Source of the DNA: Eremophila alpestris peregrina
Lineage: Eukaryota > Chordata > Aves > Passeriformes > Alaudidae
Length of the DNA: 64,000 nucleotides
Reading direction: 5' to 3'
NCBI GenBank assembly: GCA_009792885.1
Contig: WMCF01000141.1
Coordinates: 782,027-846,026, forward strand
The position numbers and the translations under genes are program-made. Of this stretch, positions 12,578-24,301 are shown in pieces (the first letter of the stretch is position 1; each line of letters opens with the position of its first letter). Below the pieces are notes generated by a model, which worked only from the letters and a program-made list of their open reading frames with translations, made no database searches and was not told the DNA's origin.

Positions 12578-13910
12578 GTCCCCAAACCCAGTGACAACGG
12601 TGGCTTCTTACTCTGAACCAGGGGTGTCCCCTCGCCTCAGGGAGCACCCCAGCAGCTGTGGGGACACTGTGGTGACAGTGATCGAGATGAGGGTTGATCC
12701 CAGACCCCTGATGCCCGCGGTGGTCCCAGGTCCCCACGGCCCCCAGCCCAGTGCTGATGGGTCACACAAGAAGCCACCACCGCAGCCCAGCCAGGGGATG
12801 TCCAGCCACCCCCTCCTGCTGTCACCTCCCACCCTGTACCCTGGGACGCCACCACAGCCACGGCACCCGTGGGTGCCCAGTGGGGCTGTCACACCAGGCT
12901 GGGGGCCACCACACGCTTTGGCCATGGCTGGGCTTGGGGACACCCTTGGTCACTCTCTGTCTCCATGGCAGAGGGGCCCGGTGGTGGGCAGGGACACTGG
13001 GCAAGGAGGGGACACAGAGGGGACACCCCCACACTGCTGTGGACAGTGGGTGTCATCCCCCATTGTCCCCAGGCTGAGTGTCCCCAGAAGTGTCCCCACC
13101 CACACGCACACACACTGGGCTGTGTCACCAAGTGTCACCAGGGATGTCGCCCCTCCATGCTGAGGGTCACCAGTGGTTAAAGGGACCAGTGTGGCCCCCA
13201 GTGGTCCGTGGTGCTGTGCTTTGGGTGGAGCCACCCCATGCAGGTGACATGTGCCATGTGCCACGTGCCACAGGGAGAGGGTGATGCCTCCCCCAGCCTG
13301 CCATGGGGGTTCCCCCAGTCTGGGGGAAACGGGGGGCCACAGGCCTGTTCTGGGGCTGGGGTGACAAGTGCCACCCAGCCTTCTGTGTCCCCAGCCCAGG
13401 GCTCAGCCTGCATCCTGCTCCCCCGGGGGGGCCTTCTGTCCCACCCAGCCCCAGTGTCACCAGTTTGGGGTTCACCTGCCTGAGCTGGGGAAGTCTTGAG
13501 GGAGAGCTGTCACCCGTGGGTGCTGTCCCACTGCTGGGGACTTCGGGGTCCCATGGCTTGGGGCTGCAGCCATGGCATGGGGGATCAGGGGAGAATTTGA
13601 GGGGACAAACCCCACACCGGGACTGCTGAGAGCTTTGAGGGGCGGGGAGGCACATCTGGGGCTGGGGGACATGGCCCCCTGGGACCCAGCCCAGGCACCA
13701 GGGGTGGGGGGGACACGACTCCAGGCTCTGAACTGGGGAAGGGCCTGGTACTGGGTGTTACTGGCCCGGTACTGGGGTATACTGGCCTCGTCCCGGGGAC
13801 ACTGGCCTCGTCCTGGGGCACAGGGGCTGCCTTTTGGGGTCCCAGGCCCCCCGGCTGGAAGATGCCGCTGGAGGCAGAGGAGGATGAGGGGCCGGGGCTC
13901 CCCGCAGGTA

Positions 13911-13945
13911 CATTCATTCATTCATTCATTCATTCGTTCATTCAT
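13911..13945. repeat. (ATTC)n microsatellite
   Basis: About eight ATTC/CATT tetramers with one G interruption, in the inferred ADAM11 3' UTR. Confidence 0.95.
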
Positions 13946-14134
13946 CCAGTGCCGAGCGCCGCCAGCCCGGGGGGGCCCGGGGGGGTCCCCGTACATTCGT
14001 GGCGGTGCGGGGGGGGCCGGGGGGCGCTCCCGGGTGTCCTCCCCCGCTCTCCTCCTCGGCCGGACCCTCGGCAGCGCCGCCCCATTTAATTGCTGTTAAT
14101 GAGGCGCTGGGGGGGTGGGGCAGAGCGGCCCCGC

Positions 14135-17100
14135 TCAGGCCCCCCCGGACCTGCAACACAGAAGTGGGGTGCGTTTAGTGGGGGGCTGTGACAGGGGGGT
14201 GACACATGGGGGGACACTGAGCTGAAATGAGCCAGCACCGCGGGGGGGGAGCTGCTGCCAGGCCCCCCCCAGCCGCTGCTCCCCTTCAGCCGTGGGGGCA
14301 CAGAGATGGAGACAGCACGGCCGGACACACAGCACACGGACAGACGGGCCCGGGGGCTCCCACGCCGTCAGGCTGCCGGACGGTGACGGTGACAGGGACG
14401 GTGACGACACGATGGGGGGGACACGGTTACACTCCCTGCTGCGCCGGGTCGTACCTTCCTCGGCGGATGTTCCTTGGGGGGGTGGCAGGGGGAGAGGAGA
14501 GGAGCATTAGTGCCACCCCCGTGTCCCCGCTGTCCCCCCCCCGGGTGCGTGCCCCCACCCCGGTGTCCCTGGCCCCACAGGCAGCAGCAGTGTCCCAGTG
14601 CCAGGCAGGAGCACACACAGCCCCCGCCCCAGCACCCCATGCTTGGGGACAGACACGGCCACGGGGTCCGGGTGACAGTGACACCCCAATGGCACATGCA
14701 GGCAGGGCAGGCAGGGCCAGGGGTCAGGCAGGGGACAAGGGGACCAGGCAGGGTCGGGGGACCAGGCAGGGCCAAGGGGACCAGAGGCCACACCGCAGGG
14801 ATGCCCAGCAGGGCACGGCCTGGCCCTGGCGCGGTGACGGTGTGCAGAGGGGACGTGGCTGGTGACAGCAGCAGAGGGGACGAGCCATGCGGTGGCTGCT
14901 TACTTAAATCCCCAGCCTGTCCCCCCTAGGACGATGGCAGCCACCAGCACGGCCCCCGCGATGGAGCCGATAATGATATTGGTGCCACTGGGACCTGTGA
15001 CAGACGGGACAGGGAGGAGGGGACAGGGTCACACGTCAGTGGGAAGGGGACACGGGGACACAGCCCCAGGGATACCCCAGCAGCATGGGGACTCGGGAAG
15101 GGGACAAACCCAGACATAGGGAACATGTCAGTGGGGAGGGGACAGGGGGACACCAGGACACAGCCCCAGGGCAGTCCCAGCGCTGTGGGGACCTGGGAGG
15201 GAGGCAAACCCAGCCACAGGGACACACCTCAGAGGGGACGGGATGCGGGGACATGGGGACACAGCCCCAGGGATGACCCAGAGCTGTGGGGAGCTGGGAG
15301 GGGCAAACCCAGCCATGCCCAGCTGAGCTGAGGCACCAGGCTGGGGGGACACTCTGGAACACCCTGGGGACAGCCCAGCCTGTGTGGCCTGGGGACAGCA
15401 GGGAGCACACGGACCCTTGTATCGCTCCGTCTCCCCCGTCGGCTTCGGCTCAGGGATGGGGTCGTAGACGCTGCAATCCTTCCCCGTCCACTCCGCCCGG
15501 CAGATGCACTTCCCCTCGTTGCTGCACACCTGGGAGAGGACGGTGTCACACCTCCCCCTACCGCGACACTCCCCGGGTGTCCCCCTGTCCCCGCCGCGCC
15601 CCTCACCCCGTGGTCGAAGCAGATCTTCCCGTCCCAGCTGCCGGGGCAGGAGCTGAAGTTAAAGGCGGTGGCTGGAAGGCATTTGCGGTCGAGACAGAGC
15701 ATTCCGGGCCCGCAGGGCGTCCCGTCCTCCACGTAGCTCAGGTCCGAGCCATCCACCAGCTGCACGTGGCCGCCCCTGCGCCAGGACAGCCACAGCGGGT
15801 GACACCGGGACCCCAGGGACCCGGGGCCGTGCCGGTGCCCACGGTGGCACCGTTACCTGCAGTCCACGTAGCGGTTCTGGTGGTAGAAGGTGGTGGTGGC
15901 GATCTCCCCGCTGAGCTCCCCCAGCCGCGGCGACCCCGAGATGTTGGCGCAGAGGAGGAAGCCGCAGAGGACGTCCCTTCAAGGCAGCGGTGGTGTCACC
16001 AGGACGGGAGGTGGCACCGGGAGGGGCCGCGGGGACAGGGGTCACTCACTGCTTGTTGCACTGCAGCCAGCCCAGGCCCTCGCGCCCGCAGTTCCCCCGC
16101 TCCGTCCCCTCCACGTTCAGCTTCTCGTAGCAGAAGCGCTCGGCCGAGCCTGGCAGAGAGGCAATGTCACCTCCTCGTCACCCCCTGCGTCCCCCCAGCC
16201 CCGGCCAACACTCACTGCGGCCCCACAGCGCGTTGCACTGACGGTCCCGAGTTTTGCAGCGCCCGCCGTAGCATCGTCCCTGCGGGGAGGGGAGAGGGGT
16301 CAGGGCTGGGGGGACACGGGGACAGGAGAGCAGCCAGGGGCTGGAGAGGGGCCAGGGGTCCTGGAGCAGGGTCAGGGGTCCTGCAGGAGGGTCAGGGGCT
16401 GGAGGGGGGTCAGGGGACCAGGGAGGAATGATGAGGTTGGAGAGGGGCTCACACGTGTGTGCTGCAGGGAGGTGCTGTCAGGACAATGAGCCCCCCACAC
16501 ATCCCCCCATGCCTGGTCCCAGGACCACTGCCCCAGCTCCTGTGGTGCAGGGCTCAGAAGGAACACGTGTGCACAGCCATGGGACAGCAGTGGGGGCTCA
16601 GGGCTCACACCCACGTGTGTCTCTGTGTGTGTGTGCGTGGCTCAGCTGTGGCTGCAATTGCTGACAAAAAGTCAGACTGGTTTGGGTTGGAAGGGACAGT
16701 AAAGCCCATCCAGTCCCATTCCCTGCCATGGCAGGGACACCTTCCACCAGACCAGCTCCAAGCCCTGTCCAGCAAAATCCCAAATGCATTTCCAACACGC
16801 ACAAGCCCCTGGATGCTGGAGCCTGCGGGATGCACCCACCCCAGGGCCGTGTCCCACCAGGCTGGGCTGAACTCACCTGCTCGTTCTCACAGAAATATCC
16901 ATCCAGCTTGTGGAGGTTGGGGGGACACTGTGGGGATATGGAGAAGAGGTTGGGGGATGCCACAAGGCTCCACAACGTGTCCCACCATGTCCCCCCCGGC
17001 CCCACTCACCTGGCTGGAGTCCCCGGTGCAGGTCTCAGGGATGTCACACTCGTTCACAGCCTCCCGGCAGGACACACCACGTGGCTCGTACTGCCCGGGG

Positions 17101-20100
17101 CACAAACCCAACTCAGCAGGAACGGGACAGGACCCCACTGGATCCACATCTGGACCCTGGCTCCCCCCGAGCCCCGTGGATGCTCCCAGCCCCGCACCTT
17201 GCAGCCTTTGCAGCAGAGCCCATCGCTGCACATGGCGTCGTGGGTCAGGGTGCATTTCTTGCAGCAGTTTCCCCCGCTCCTCGCACACTCCTGCCGGGAC
17301 AGCAGCCGGAGCCGCGGCCATCAGCCCCTGGCAGTCCTGGCAGCCCCCGGAGCGGGGGGAGCAGCCCCCTGACCCTGCTCACCGCCAGCGAGCCGCAGTC
17401 GCACTCCTCGCCTGCCTCCACGAAGCCATTGCCGCACTCCGGAGGGTCCAGGAGCTGCCGGGACCGAGAGGAGGACATCACACACACACATGAGAGCTGG
17501 CCCCTGAGCCAGCTGCTGCCGCGAGCCCCCCGAAAAGGGCATCACATCCCCGGGGAATGGCAGCGCCCCCAAACTGCTGCCAGGTACGAGGCTCCTCCCG
17601 CTCCGGGAGTTCAGCACCAGCAGCTCGGCTGTGGCAGCGGCTGGGGACACCGCGAACGACCCGAGGGACCCCCGAAGCCACTCCCAGAGCATCGCTCCCC
17701 ACTGTGACCCGCAGAGGGGCCGTTACCTTCAGGGGTTTGTTGAAGAGGCAGCTGCCGCCGCCGTCCTGCAGGAACTGGTTGTACTCATCGATGCTGCAGC
17801 GGGAGAATTTCCGGGGGAGGTAGTACCTGCGGGATGGCGGTCACTGTCACACTGTCACACCCTGCCCTTGCCCGGGGGCACTGCCAGGCACCCGAACCCT
17901 GGCAGGGCCTCGGCGATGCCCTCGCCGGCAGCGGTGACACGAGGTGTGACGGGGGATGTGGCAGTGCCACCCCGAGCGGGCACCCACCCTGTGTCCTCCA
18001 TGATACAGCCCAGCCACGAGTCCGGACAGCGGCAGTCCCCTGGGGGGAGAGGAGAGGGCTGGGGGTGCTGGCTGTCCCTCCGCCAGCCTGGTGGCACCGC
18101 GGCGCGTCCCCAGCGTCCCCAGGGCCCCGGGTACCTGCGGCCGTGCGGTGCTTGTTCCACATCATGCCCACGTTCTGCCCCAGGGTCTGTGCCAGAGTCA
18201 CCGCCATGGCCGCCACGTTGCCGTACTGCGCGGGAGCCACGCGGTGTCACCGCGGGGACCCCCGTCCCCGTCCCTGTCCCCAGCCCGGCCCCGCGGGGGT
18301 CTCTCCGCACCCACCTCGTTGACGCCGCCGGCGCGGGCAGGGGAACAGATGCCCCCGACAAAGGCGGTGCCGCTGCGGCTGCTCTGAAACGTCCGACCCC
18401 TGCGAGGAAGAGGATGGTGGGGACGGGGGACGCGGTCCCCGGCCCCGGGGGGGGACACGCGGCCACAGCGCTCACGAGAAGAGGTGGACGGTGTCACTGT
18501 GCTCTGCCAGCCCCTCCCGCCGGTACTTCACAAACTCGTTCAGGATCTCCAGGGAGTCCTGCCCCATTCGGATCCGGTCCTCGGCCGCCCACGTCTCCAT
18601 GGCCACCAGCACGATGCGGGTGTTGAGCTGCTCCTTGTAGATCTGTGGGGACAAAGGGAAGGTGCTGAGGACGCGACCCCTCCCGGGGACAAACCCAGCA
18701 GCTGCTGGGGATAAACCCCTACGGACAGCTTCAGGAGCTGGGCACACACATCCGTCACCAGGGACAATTCCCCAGGGACAAAGCTCCGGTGGGACAAACC
18801 CACCAAGTGCCAAAGCAAATAAACACCAATGGGACAAACTCCCTGGGGCCGAACTCGCCAGGGTCCAACCCAGCAAGTGCTGAGGACCAGCCCCCAGGGA
18901 TAAACCACCAGGAACGAGGGACAAACTCCCTGGGTACAAATCCACCGGCTGCTGGGAACAGTCCCCTCAAGGATAACCTCCCCAGGGACAAACTCACCGG
19001 GATGGGGGATACACCCTCTCTCCAGGAATAAACCCACTGGGGATAAATGCCTTGGGAATGAAGGGGAATGAAGCTCCCAAGGGATGAACACATCAGGTGC
19101 TGGGGATTAACCCTCACAGGGACAACCCCCCCAGAGACAAATTCCTTCCAGGGACCCCCCTCACCATGTCAGCCAGGTTGACCACGGACTTGGCGAAGTT
19201 GCTGGTGAGAACCACGGACTTGCGAAGCTGCAGGAACTGGGGGCACACCAGGGGCCAGGTGGGATTGGGGGGGCCCAGCCCGACCCCTCACCGCCCCTGC
19301 CAGCCCCGGGAACTCCCCGGCTCACCAGCTGATGGTCGTTCACCACGGCCAGCTCGATGTACTTGGTCTCGCTGTGCACCGTGTGCTGGGCTCGGCGGAC
19401 CTGCAGCGGGAACCCGCGGCTGAGCCGGCACCGGCACCCGGGTGCGGCTCCTGACCCCTCCTGGGAGGTTTGGGATACAGGGAGCGGGGAGAGCCACTGC
19501 GTGGTCCTGGGGTGCAACCCCACCCGTGTTCCAGTGGGACCCCTGGGCATCCCTGAGCCCAGGCAGGAACAGCACCCTGCAAACACGACCCGAGCACACG
19601 GAGGAGCCTGGCTGCACTCGCAGTCAACAGGCAGAAATCAGCCAAGGTCAAGCACGTTTGTCCCCTGCCCATGTCCTCTGTCCCCTGCCCTGTGTACCCG
19701 TTGTCCCCACCCACCTGCCGCCGCCGCCGCAGCTTTGGAATCCCACCCGGGACACGTTGGCTCAGCGCAGGGAAGAGGCAGCCTGGAGGGAAGGGACAGA
19801 GGTGGTGGGACAGCAGGACACAGGGCCACTGAGGCCACCACCGCAGATCTCTCTGAGAAGGCTCACCCAGTCGGGGGCAGCTGGGGACGCGCTGGATGAT
19901 GTGTGGTCGAAGGCCCTGCCGCGGGGAGAGGTGTGTCACGGCCATGCTGGGAGGGGAGGACTGCCACGTCCCCATGTCCCCGTGGCTGTCCCCAAGCCAC
20001 AGCCGGACCCGTAAAGCTGCCTTGGGGTACTCAGGCAGGCACAGGCAGTGCCAGCGCTCACCTGCCCGTGCTCGGCGCCCGCCTGGGGCTCGATCAGGTA

Positions 20101-23100
20101 CGTGGCTCGGCCGTCCGAGAAGACCCCGCTGCAAACAGAGGTGGGCGTGTCGGGGTGCAGAGGGGTGCAGCCCCCCCTGCCCCTCTATCGGCAGTGAGGA
20201 TACTCACCGCAGGCCCTGGCAGCTGGAGAGAGCGGCGAAGGAGCGGGGCTGCCCCCGGAGCCGGCCCTGGTAGTAGCAGTGCTCCCCCGCGCCCTGCGGA
20301 GAGGGACGGGCCCTGAGCCTGGGTCCCGCCCTGCCCCGCACCCCCAGGGGCCTCACCCCGGCCGGGGGCTCTGGGGCTCACTGCCAGGCACCCTCAGGGT
20401 GTGCGGGGTGCCCACAGCACCCAGGGATCCCCTGCCCGAGGAGCATCCCCCTGCACCATGGCAGCACCCCGCCAGGCAGGGGCTGGGCACACAGGGACAC
20501 ACAGGGGCACCCAGGGGCACACAGGGACACACTGAGGCACACAGGGACACCCAGGGGCACCCAGGGACATCCAGGGACACACAGAGGCACACAGAGGCAC
20601 ACAGGGACACCCAGGGGCACCCAGGGACATCCAGGGGCACCCAGGGGCACCCAGGGACACCCAGGGGCACACAGGGGCACACAGGGGCACACAGGGACAC
20701 ACAGGGGCACCCAGGGACACCCAGGGACACACAGAGGCACACAGGGACACCCAGGGGCACCCAGGGGCACACAGGAACAGGCGGGTGGGGGATGCTGAGC
20801 TGCTGGGGACCATTCCTGGGCTTTTGTGGAACTTATGAACTGGCCACCACAGCCCCTGCAGTGGCACAGCGTGGCACGGCACGGTTTGACACAGCATGGG
20901 GTAGTTTGGCACAGCTCGGCACAGCGTGGTTTGGCACAGTACGGTTTGGCACAGCACGGTTTGGCACAGCGTGGCACACATCTTACCGTGCTCTGGCTGC
21001 CGTTGCTGCCCGCGCCGACGTGCCGCTCCACGTAGTGGGAGGCGAGGAGGTGGCTGCCGGGAGCAGGCGGGGGGTGAGAGGCCGTGGGGTGGGGAGAAGA
21101 GGAGGAAGAGGAGGAAGAGGAGGAAGAGGGAGACAGCAGCCATCCAAGTGCAGGGCACCACCCCGGTGTGGGAGACCGCCCACCACCCATACAAAAGGAA
21201 TCACCCCAGCATGGGACCCCTCCAGTTTGGGAGGGCGCTGGCATCCCCATGGGTCCCTCTCCCCTCTGCTCCAGCCCCGGCTCATCGAGCTGGCTCTGCA
21301 CAGCTCCCCCAACCACGAGCACCCCCAGCTCCTTCCCTGCTCCCGGGGGGCACCAGCAGCCAGGACCCCCGGGTCACTCACTGGTTCAGCCGGAGATCGA
21401 GGGTGAAGGCTGAGCCGAAGGCACGCACCATGAAGCTCACCTGTGCCAGGTGCAGCCCCTGCAGGACAGCCAGAACCGTCAGCCGCCCCAAAAAAATCAG
21501 AACTAAAATAACAATTAAAACCCCAACCCAAATACGCAGCCTGTGAAGATGCACTTTTTTTTTTAACTGAAAAATTCATCATAAGGGAAAACCTTTTTTT
21601 TTTTTTTTTCCCTTAACCCATCACCCCTGGAGCACTGCGATGGCACCTGCGTCCCACCGCCCCCCCGCGGGTGCCGTGCTGGGCTGGGGGTGCCGGAGGG
21701 TCCCCCCGGAGCTGGGCCCAGCCCGGCCGCGGCAGCCGAGCCGCCGCTTCTCCGCCCTGCGGCGCCGCCGCTCCTGACCTAATTCCTGCCGCCGGCAGCG
21801 GAGCGGGAGCCGAGCGCTGCGGCGCGGCCTCAGACCCGGCAAACTCGGCACACGGGTGAGAGCCCGGCACCGGCTGCGGGTCCCTCCGCTGCTTCACCGG
21901 GGAAACGGCGGAAAAGCCCAACCCATCCCGGCGTGCCCTGTCCCCTTGCCGGGAGCCCGGCTCAGCTCGGGGTGAGGACACAGGGGTGAGGAGCCGTCTG
22001 TCATCGCAGGGAAGGGATGTCCCAAACCCCGACCGCATCCCTGGGTGCGGCAGCACTGCCGGAGAGGGCTCTGCTGCCGGGACCCAGCCCCGAATTCCCC
22101 AGGATCTCCGCTGCTCCCTCCCGCCCCGGCTGAGCACCGCCCTGGCCCCGCGCCATCGCGGCGGCTGCCGGCGCTTCCCGGCGTCCGGAGGCTTCACTCG
22201 ACGCCGGGTGTAAATCACCTCTGCGGCGAGAGCAGCTCCTCATCTCGCCTTTATCCGGCGCGGACGGGGATCGATGGGCGCCGGCCCCCGCGGCTGCCAA
22301 CACCGCAACTCCCCCGAGGGGCTGGGGCCGAGCGCTGCTCCCGGAGCGCTGGGACGGGCGGCGATGGGGGAGGTCAGTGCCCGGTGCCCGGTGCCCGGTG
22401 CCCGAGCCTGGGCTGCTCTGCGAGCAGCACTGCCTGGGACTGGGGCGCCGCTCCCACGCGGACCCACGAGCCTGTTCCTGTGGGAGCCCTGCTCGCCACC
22501 TGCCCGCTCCCGGTTCATCTCTCCCAACACCCGCGCCGCTGCTTCCCAGATTTAATGGGATTTTGCGGCACAGCTCAGTGTCCCTCCGGGGAGGATGGCA
22601 GCCGGAGGGTCCCTGGAGGGACGAGGGCTCCCGTTCGAGATGCCGGTGCCCACGCACACGCCGGGGTGTGGCTGGGCCAGCGACGGCGGCAGCCTGGGGA
22701 CCCGGACCTGCCACCAGGCAGGGACCCCGGCAAGGGAGCGGGATGGGGGCTGTCGTTCACTTACGGGTCCTCCGCCTCCTCCTCCTCCTCCGGGCTCATG
22801 CCTGACCCTGGTGTCCAACTGATGCTTTGGGACTTCCCCGCCCGAGCTCTGCCCCACCAGCCTGCTGGGGTGGGTGATTTGGGACACCACCCGCCCTTCC
22901 TGCCATGCGGCCCGTGGGAGCCGCCGCGGCAGCGCTCCGGCCTGAGCGGCAGCACCTGCGGGACAGGGGACAGGGGACAGCGTCGCGCCCACCCTGCGAG
23001 AACCGGGGGCCTGGGGAGGAGAAGGGATGGAGGCACAGCGGCCTGGGGACAAGGGGACGTGGAGGGCTGGGGACGAGGACAGGGAGATGAGAACACGCAG

Positions 23101-24301
23101 GGGTGGGAACACGAGGGGACAGAGTTGGTGGACATGCTCAGGGGGTGGCCCAAGTGTGGCACTGCATCCAGAAGGGGACACTCATGTCCTGGATGGGATG
23201 CCCAGGGAACGGAGGATGGGTACAGGGGTTGTCCCGGGGTGTACAGCTGGGGAACATCCAGGGACGCTGGCGTGCCCAGGAGGGGACACCCAGCAAGCAC
23301 GGGCTGGGACGGGTGCCCAGGGCATGGGGGTGCCCAGCAGGGGAACACATCTGGGTAGGGAAGCTCAGGAGGTCTCAGGTACAGTCCTGGAGGGGACACA
23401 CAGGGGACATGGGTGGCTGATGAAGTGATGCATCCCAGAGGGGAGCATGCAGGGGAGAGGAGGCTCAGAAATGCCATCACACCTGAAGGAAAGGTGGGGG
23501 CAGGGGTCAGCATGTGCTGGAGGGGACATGCAGGGAAAAGGGGGGGACTGGAATGGGGACACATCTCAGAGGGGACACCCAGGGGACAGAGAGGGCCGGG
23601 ATGGGGACACCACCGAACGGGAGATGGAAGACTGGTATGGGGACATCCCCCTAGAGGGGACAGCAGGACTGGTGCAGGGACACCTTTGGAGGTGACAGCC
23701 AGGGGACACGGAGGGTGGCCGCTATGGGGACACATCCCAAGGGGACGTGGAGGGCTGCTATGAGGACATCGATGGGGCATGCAGGGAAAGGGGGAGCCGA
23801 GATGGGAACACATCCTGGAGGGGACATGGGGAGCCGCTATGCGGCCACCTCCGGAGAGGGAACACGGCGGGGGCCGCTGCAGGGACAGCGCGGCGGAGCC
23901 GGGGCTGCGGGGCCGGAGCAGGTGCGGAGCCGGGGCCGGGGGGGGAACGCGGGGCTGAGGGGCCGCTGCGGGGTCGGGGCAGGTGCGGAGCCGGGGCTGC
24001 GGGGCCGGGGCCGGGCAGGTGCGGGGGGATCGCGGGCCCGGCCCCTCCCGGGGCTCTGCGGGGCGGCGCTGCGGAAAAATGTGTCGATGCAGCGAAAAAG
24101 CCGCAGCGGCGGCGGCGGGGCCGGGAGCGGAGCGGGGCGATGCGGGGCCGGGAGCGGGGCCGGGAGCGCGGCGGGCGCGATGCGGGGTCGGTACCGGGGC
24201 CGGTACCGGGGCGATGCCGGAGCGGGAGCGGATCCGGACCTACCTGCCCGCGGGGCGAGCGAGAGCAGCGCGGCCAGCAGCCACCCCCGCAGCGGGCTCA
24301 T
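14135..24301 (-). CDS. ADAM11: ADAM11, catalytically inactive ADAM metalloprotease-like protein
   Basis: Minus-strand exons: 24301-24244, 22955-22765, 21458-21382, 21053-20987, 20293-20208, 20128-20062, 19915-19867, 19782-19715, 19400-19326, 19236-19165, 18642-18476, 18399-18315, 18225-18135, 18039-17988, 17826-17727, 17454-17383, 17290-17198, 17090-17010, 16927-16877, 16279-16216, 16149-16050, 15976-15857, 15775-15607, 15529-15415, 14994-14904, then either 14472-14455 + 14150-14135 (764 aa) or 14472-14427 (768 aa). All phases agree. Order: signal peptide (1-20), prodomain, RRRRQ furin site (217-221), metalloprotease-like domain, disintegrin (from about 436), Cys-rich, EGF-like (exons 23-24), one transmembrane helix (about 730-752), very short tail. 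The zinc site is lost: Q367, T368, Q371 and W377 replace His, Glu, His, His, as in mammalian ADAM11. The family acts on neuronal surfaces as LGI-binding adhesion receptors; ADAM11 organises Kv1 channels at cerebellar basket-cell terminals. Human length is 769. Synteny and the tail favour ADAM11 over ADAM22/23. Confidence 0.95.
14427..14472 (-). CDS. ADAM11: ADAM11 alternative terminal exon (DPAQQGV tail)
   Basis: If the donor at 14454/14453 is not used, the exon reads on from NIRRGR to YDPAQQGV and stops at TAA (14427-14429). If the donor (GGAAG|GTACGA) is used, it joins the acceptor after 14151 (ttctgtgttgcag) and reads RSGGA-stop, the tail I recall for human ADAM11. The read-through tail resembles the ADAM23 C-terminus (DPTQQG-type). 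Both are therefore probably real. Confidence 0.75.
15030..15320. repeat. Minisatellite, about 100-bp unit x3, ADAM11 intron
   Basis: Three diverged copies each containing 'ggacacagccccaggg', a 'tgtggggacctgggaggg'-like part and 'caaacccagcca', lying in the intron between exons 24 and 25. Confidence 0.85.
16672..16773 (-). mobile_element. CR1 LINE 3' fragment in ADAM11 intron
   Basis: The bottom strand gives the CR1 tail (reverse of 'agactggtttgggttggaagggac' through 'ccttccaccagaccagctccaagccctgtcc'). It lies in the intron between exons 19 and 20, in the sense of ADAM11. Confidence 0.9.
18682..19155. repeat. Degenerate minisatellite in ADAM11 intron 10
   Basis: The motif 'gggacaaacyca' or 'ggataaac', followed by short spacers ending in 'gtgctggg', recurs more than ten times with irregular spacing of roughly 25-50 bp. 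It fills most of the intron between exons 10 and 11. Confidence 0.8.
20487..20776. repeat. 10-bp minisatellite array in ADAM11 intron 4
   Basis: About 29 tandem decamers of the form 'gggrcacaca / gggrcaccca', with G/A exchange at one position and CA/CC alternation at another. It shows higher-order 20-80 bp repeats. It lies between exons 4 and 5. Confidence 0.95.
20861..20980. repeat. 'GTTTGGCACAGC' tandem repeat next to ADAM11 exon 4
   Basis: Imperfect units of 'tttggcacagcrcgg' repeat seven to eight times and end six bases before the exon 4 splice donor (GT at 20986-20985). Confidence 0.85.
21088..21130. repeat. Purine tract (GGAAGA)n in ADAM11 intron 3
   Basis: A pure-purine run of GGAAGAGGA units on the plus strand, which is pyrimidine-rich in the ADAM11 transcript. 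It is a possible triplex-forming tract. Confidence 0.8.
22975..23860. repeat. Degenerate 'GAGGGGACA' minisatellite in ADAM11 intron 1
   Basis: Units around 'caggaggggacaccyag / gaggggacatgcagggga' recur irregularly about every 30-60 bp for nearly 900 bp. No long unit is conserved. Long plus-strand open frames here are by-products of the repeat. Confidence 0.75.

Larger units (their letters stand above)
12194..14134 (-). other. ADAM11: ADAM11 3' UTR (inferred)
   Basis: Non-coding DNA between the distal stop codon and the putative poly(A) signal. It contains a (TA)n run at about 12541-12574, an (ATTC)n run at 13911-13945, and G/C-rich stretches at 12220-12500 and 13945-14060. Extent is inferred, not shown by transcript data. 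Confidence 0.5.

Noticed and set aside
18135..18225. Active zinc protease site in ADAM11
   Set aside because: The aligned segment has Gln, Thr, Gln and Trp instead of His, Glu, His and His. The whole ADAM11/22/23 branch lacks the site, so this is not a recent pseudogenisation.
20487..20776. CRISPR-like regular array
   Set aside because: The ten-base units have no spacers and it is an intronic eukaryotic minisatellite.
20378..21322. Minus-strand Cys/Pro/Val-rich open frame over the ten-base repeat
   Set aside because: Translation of the minisatellite gives a repetitive string; real ADAM11 exons 4 and 5 flank it in a defined splice pattern.
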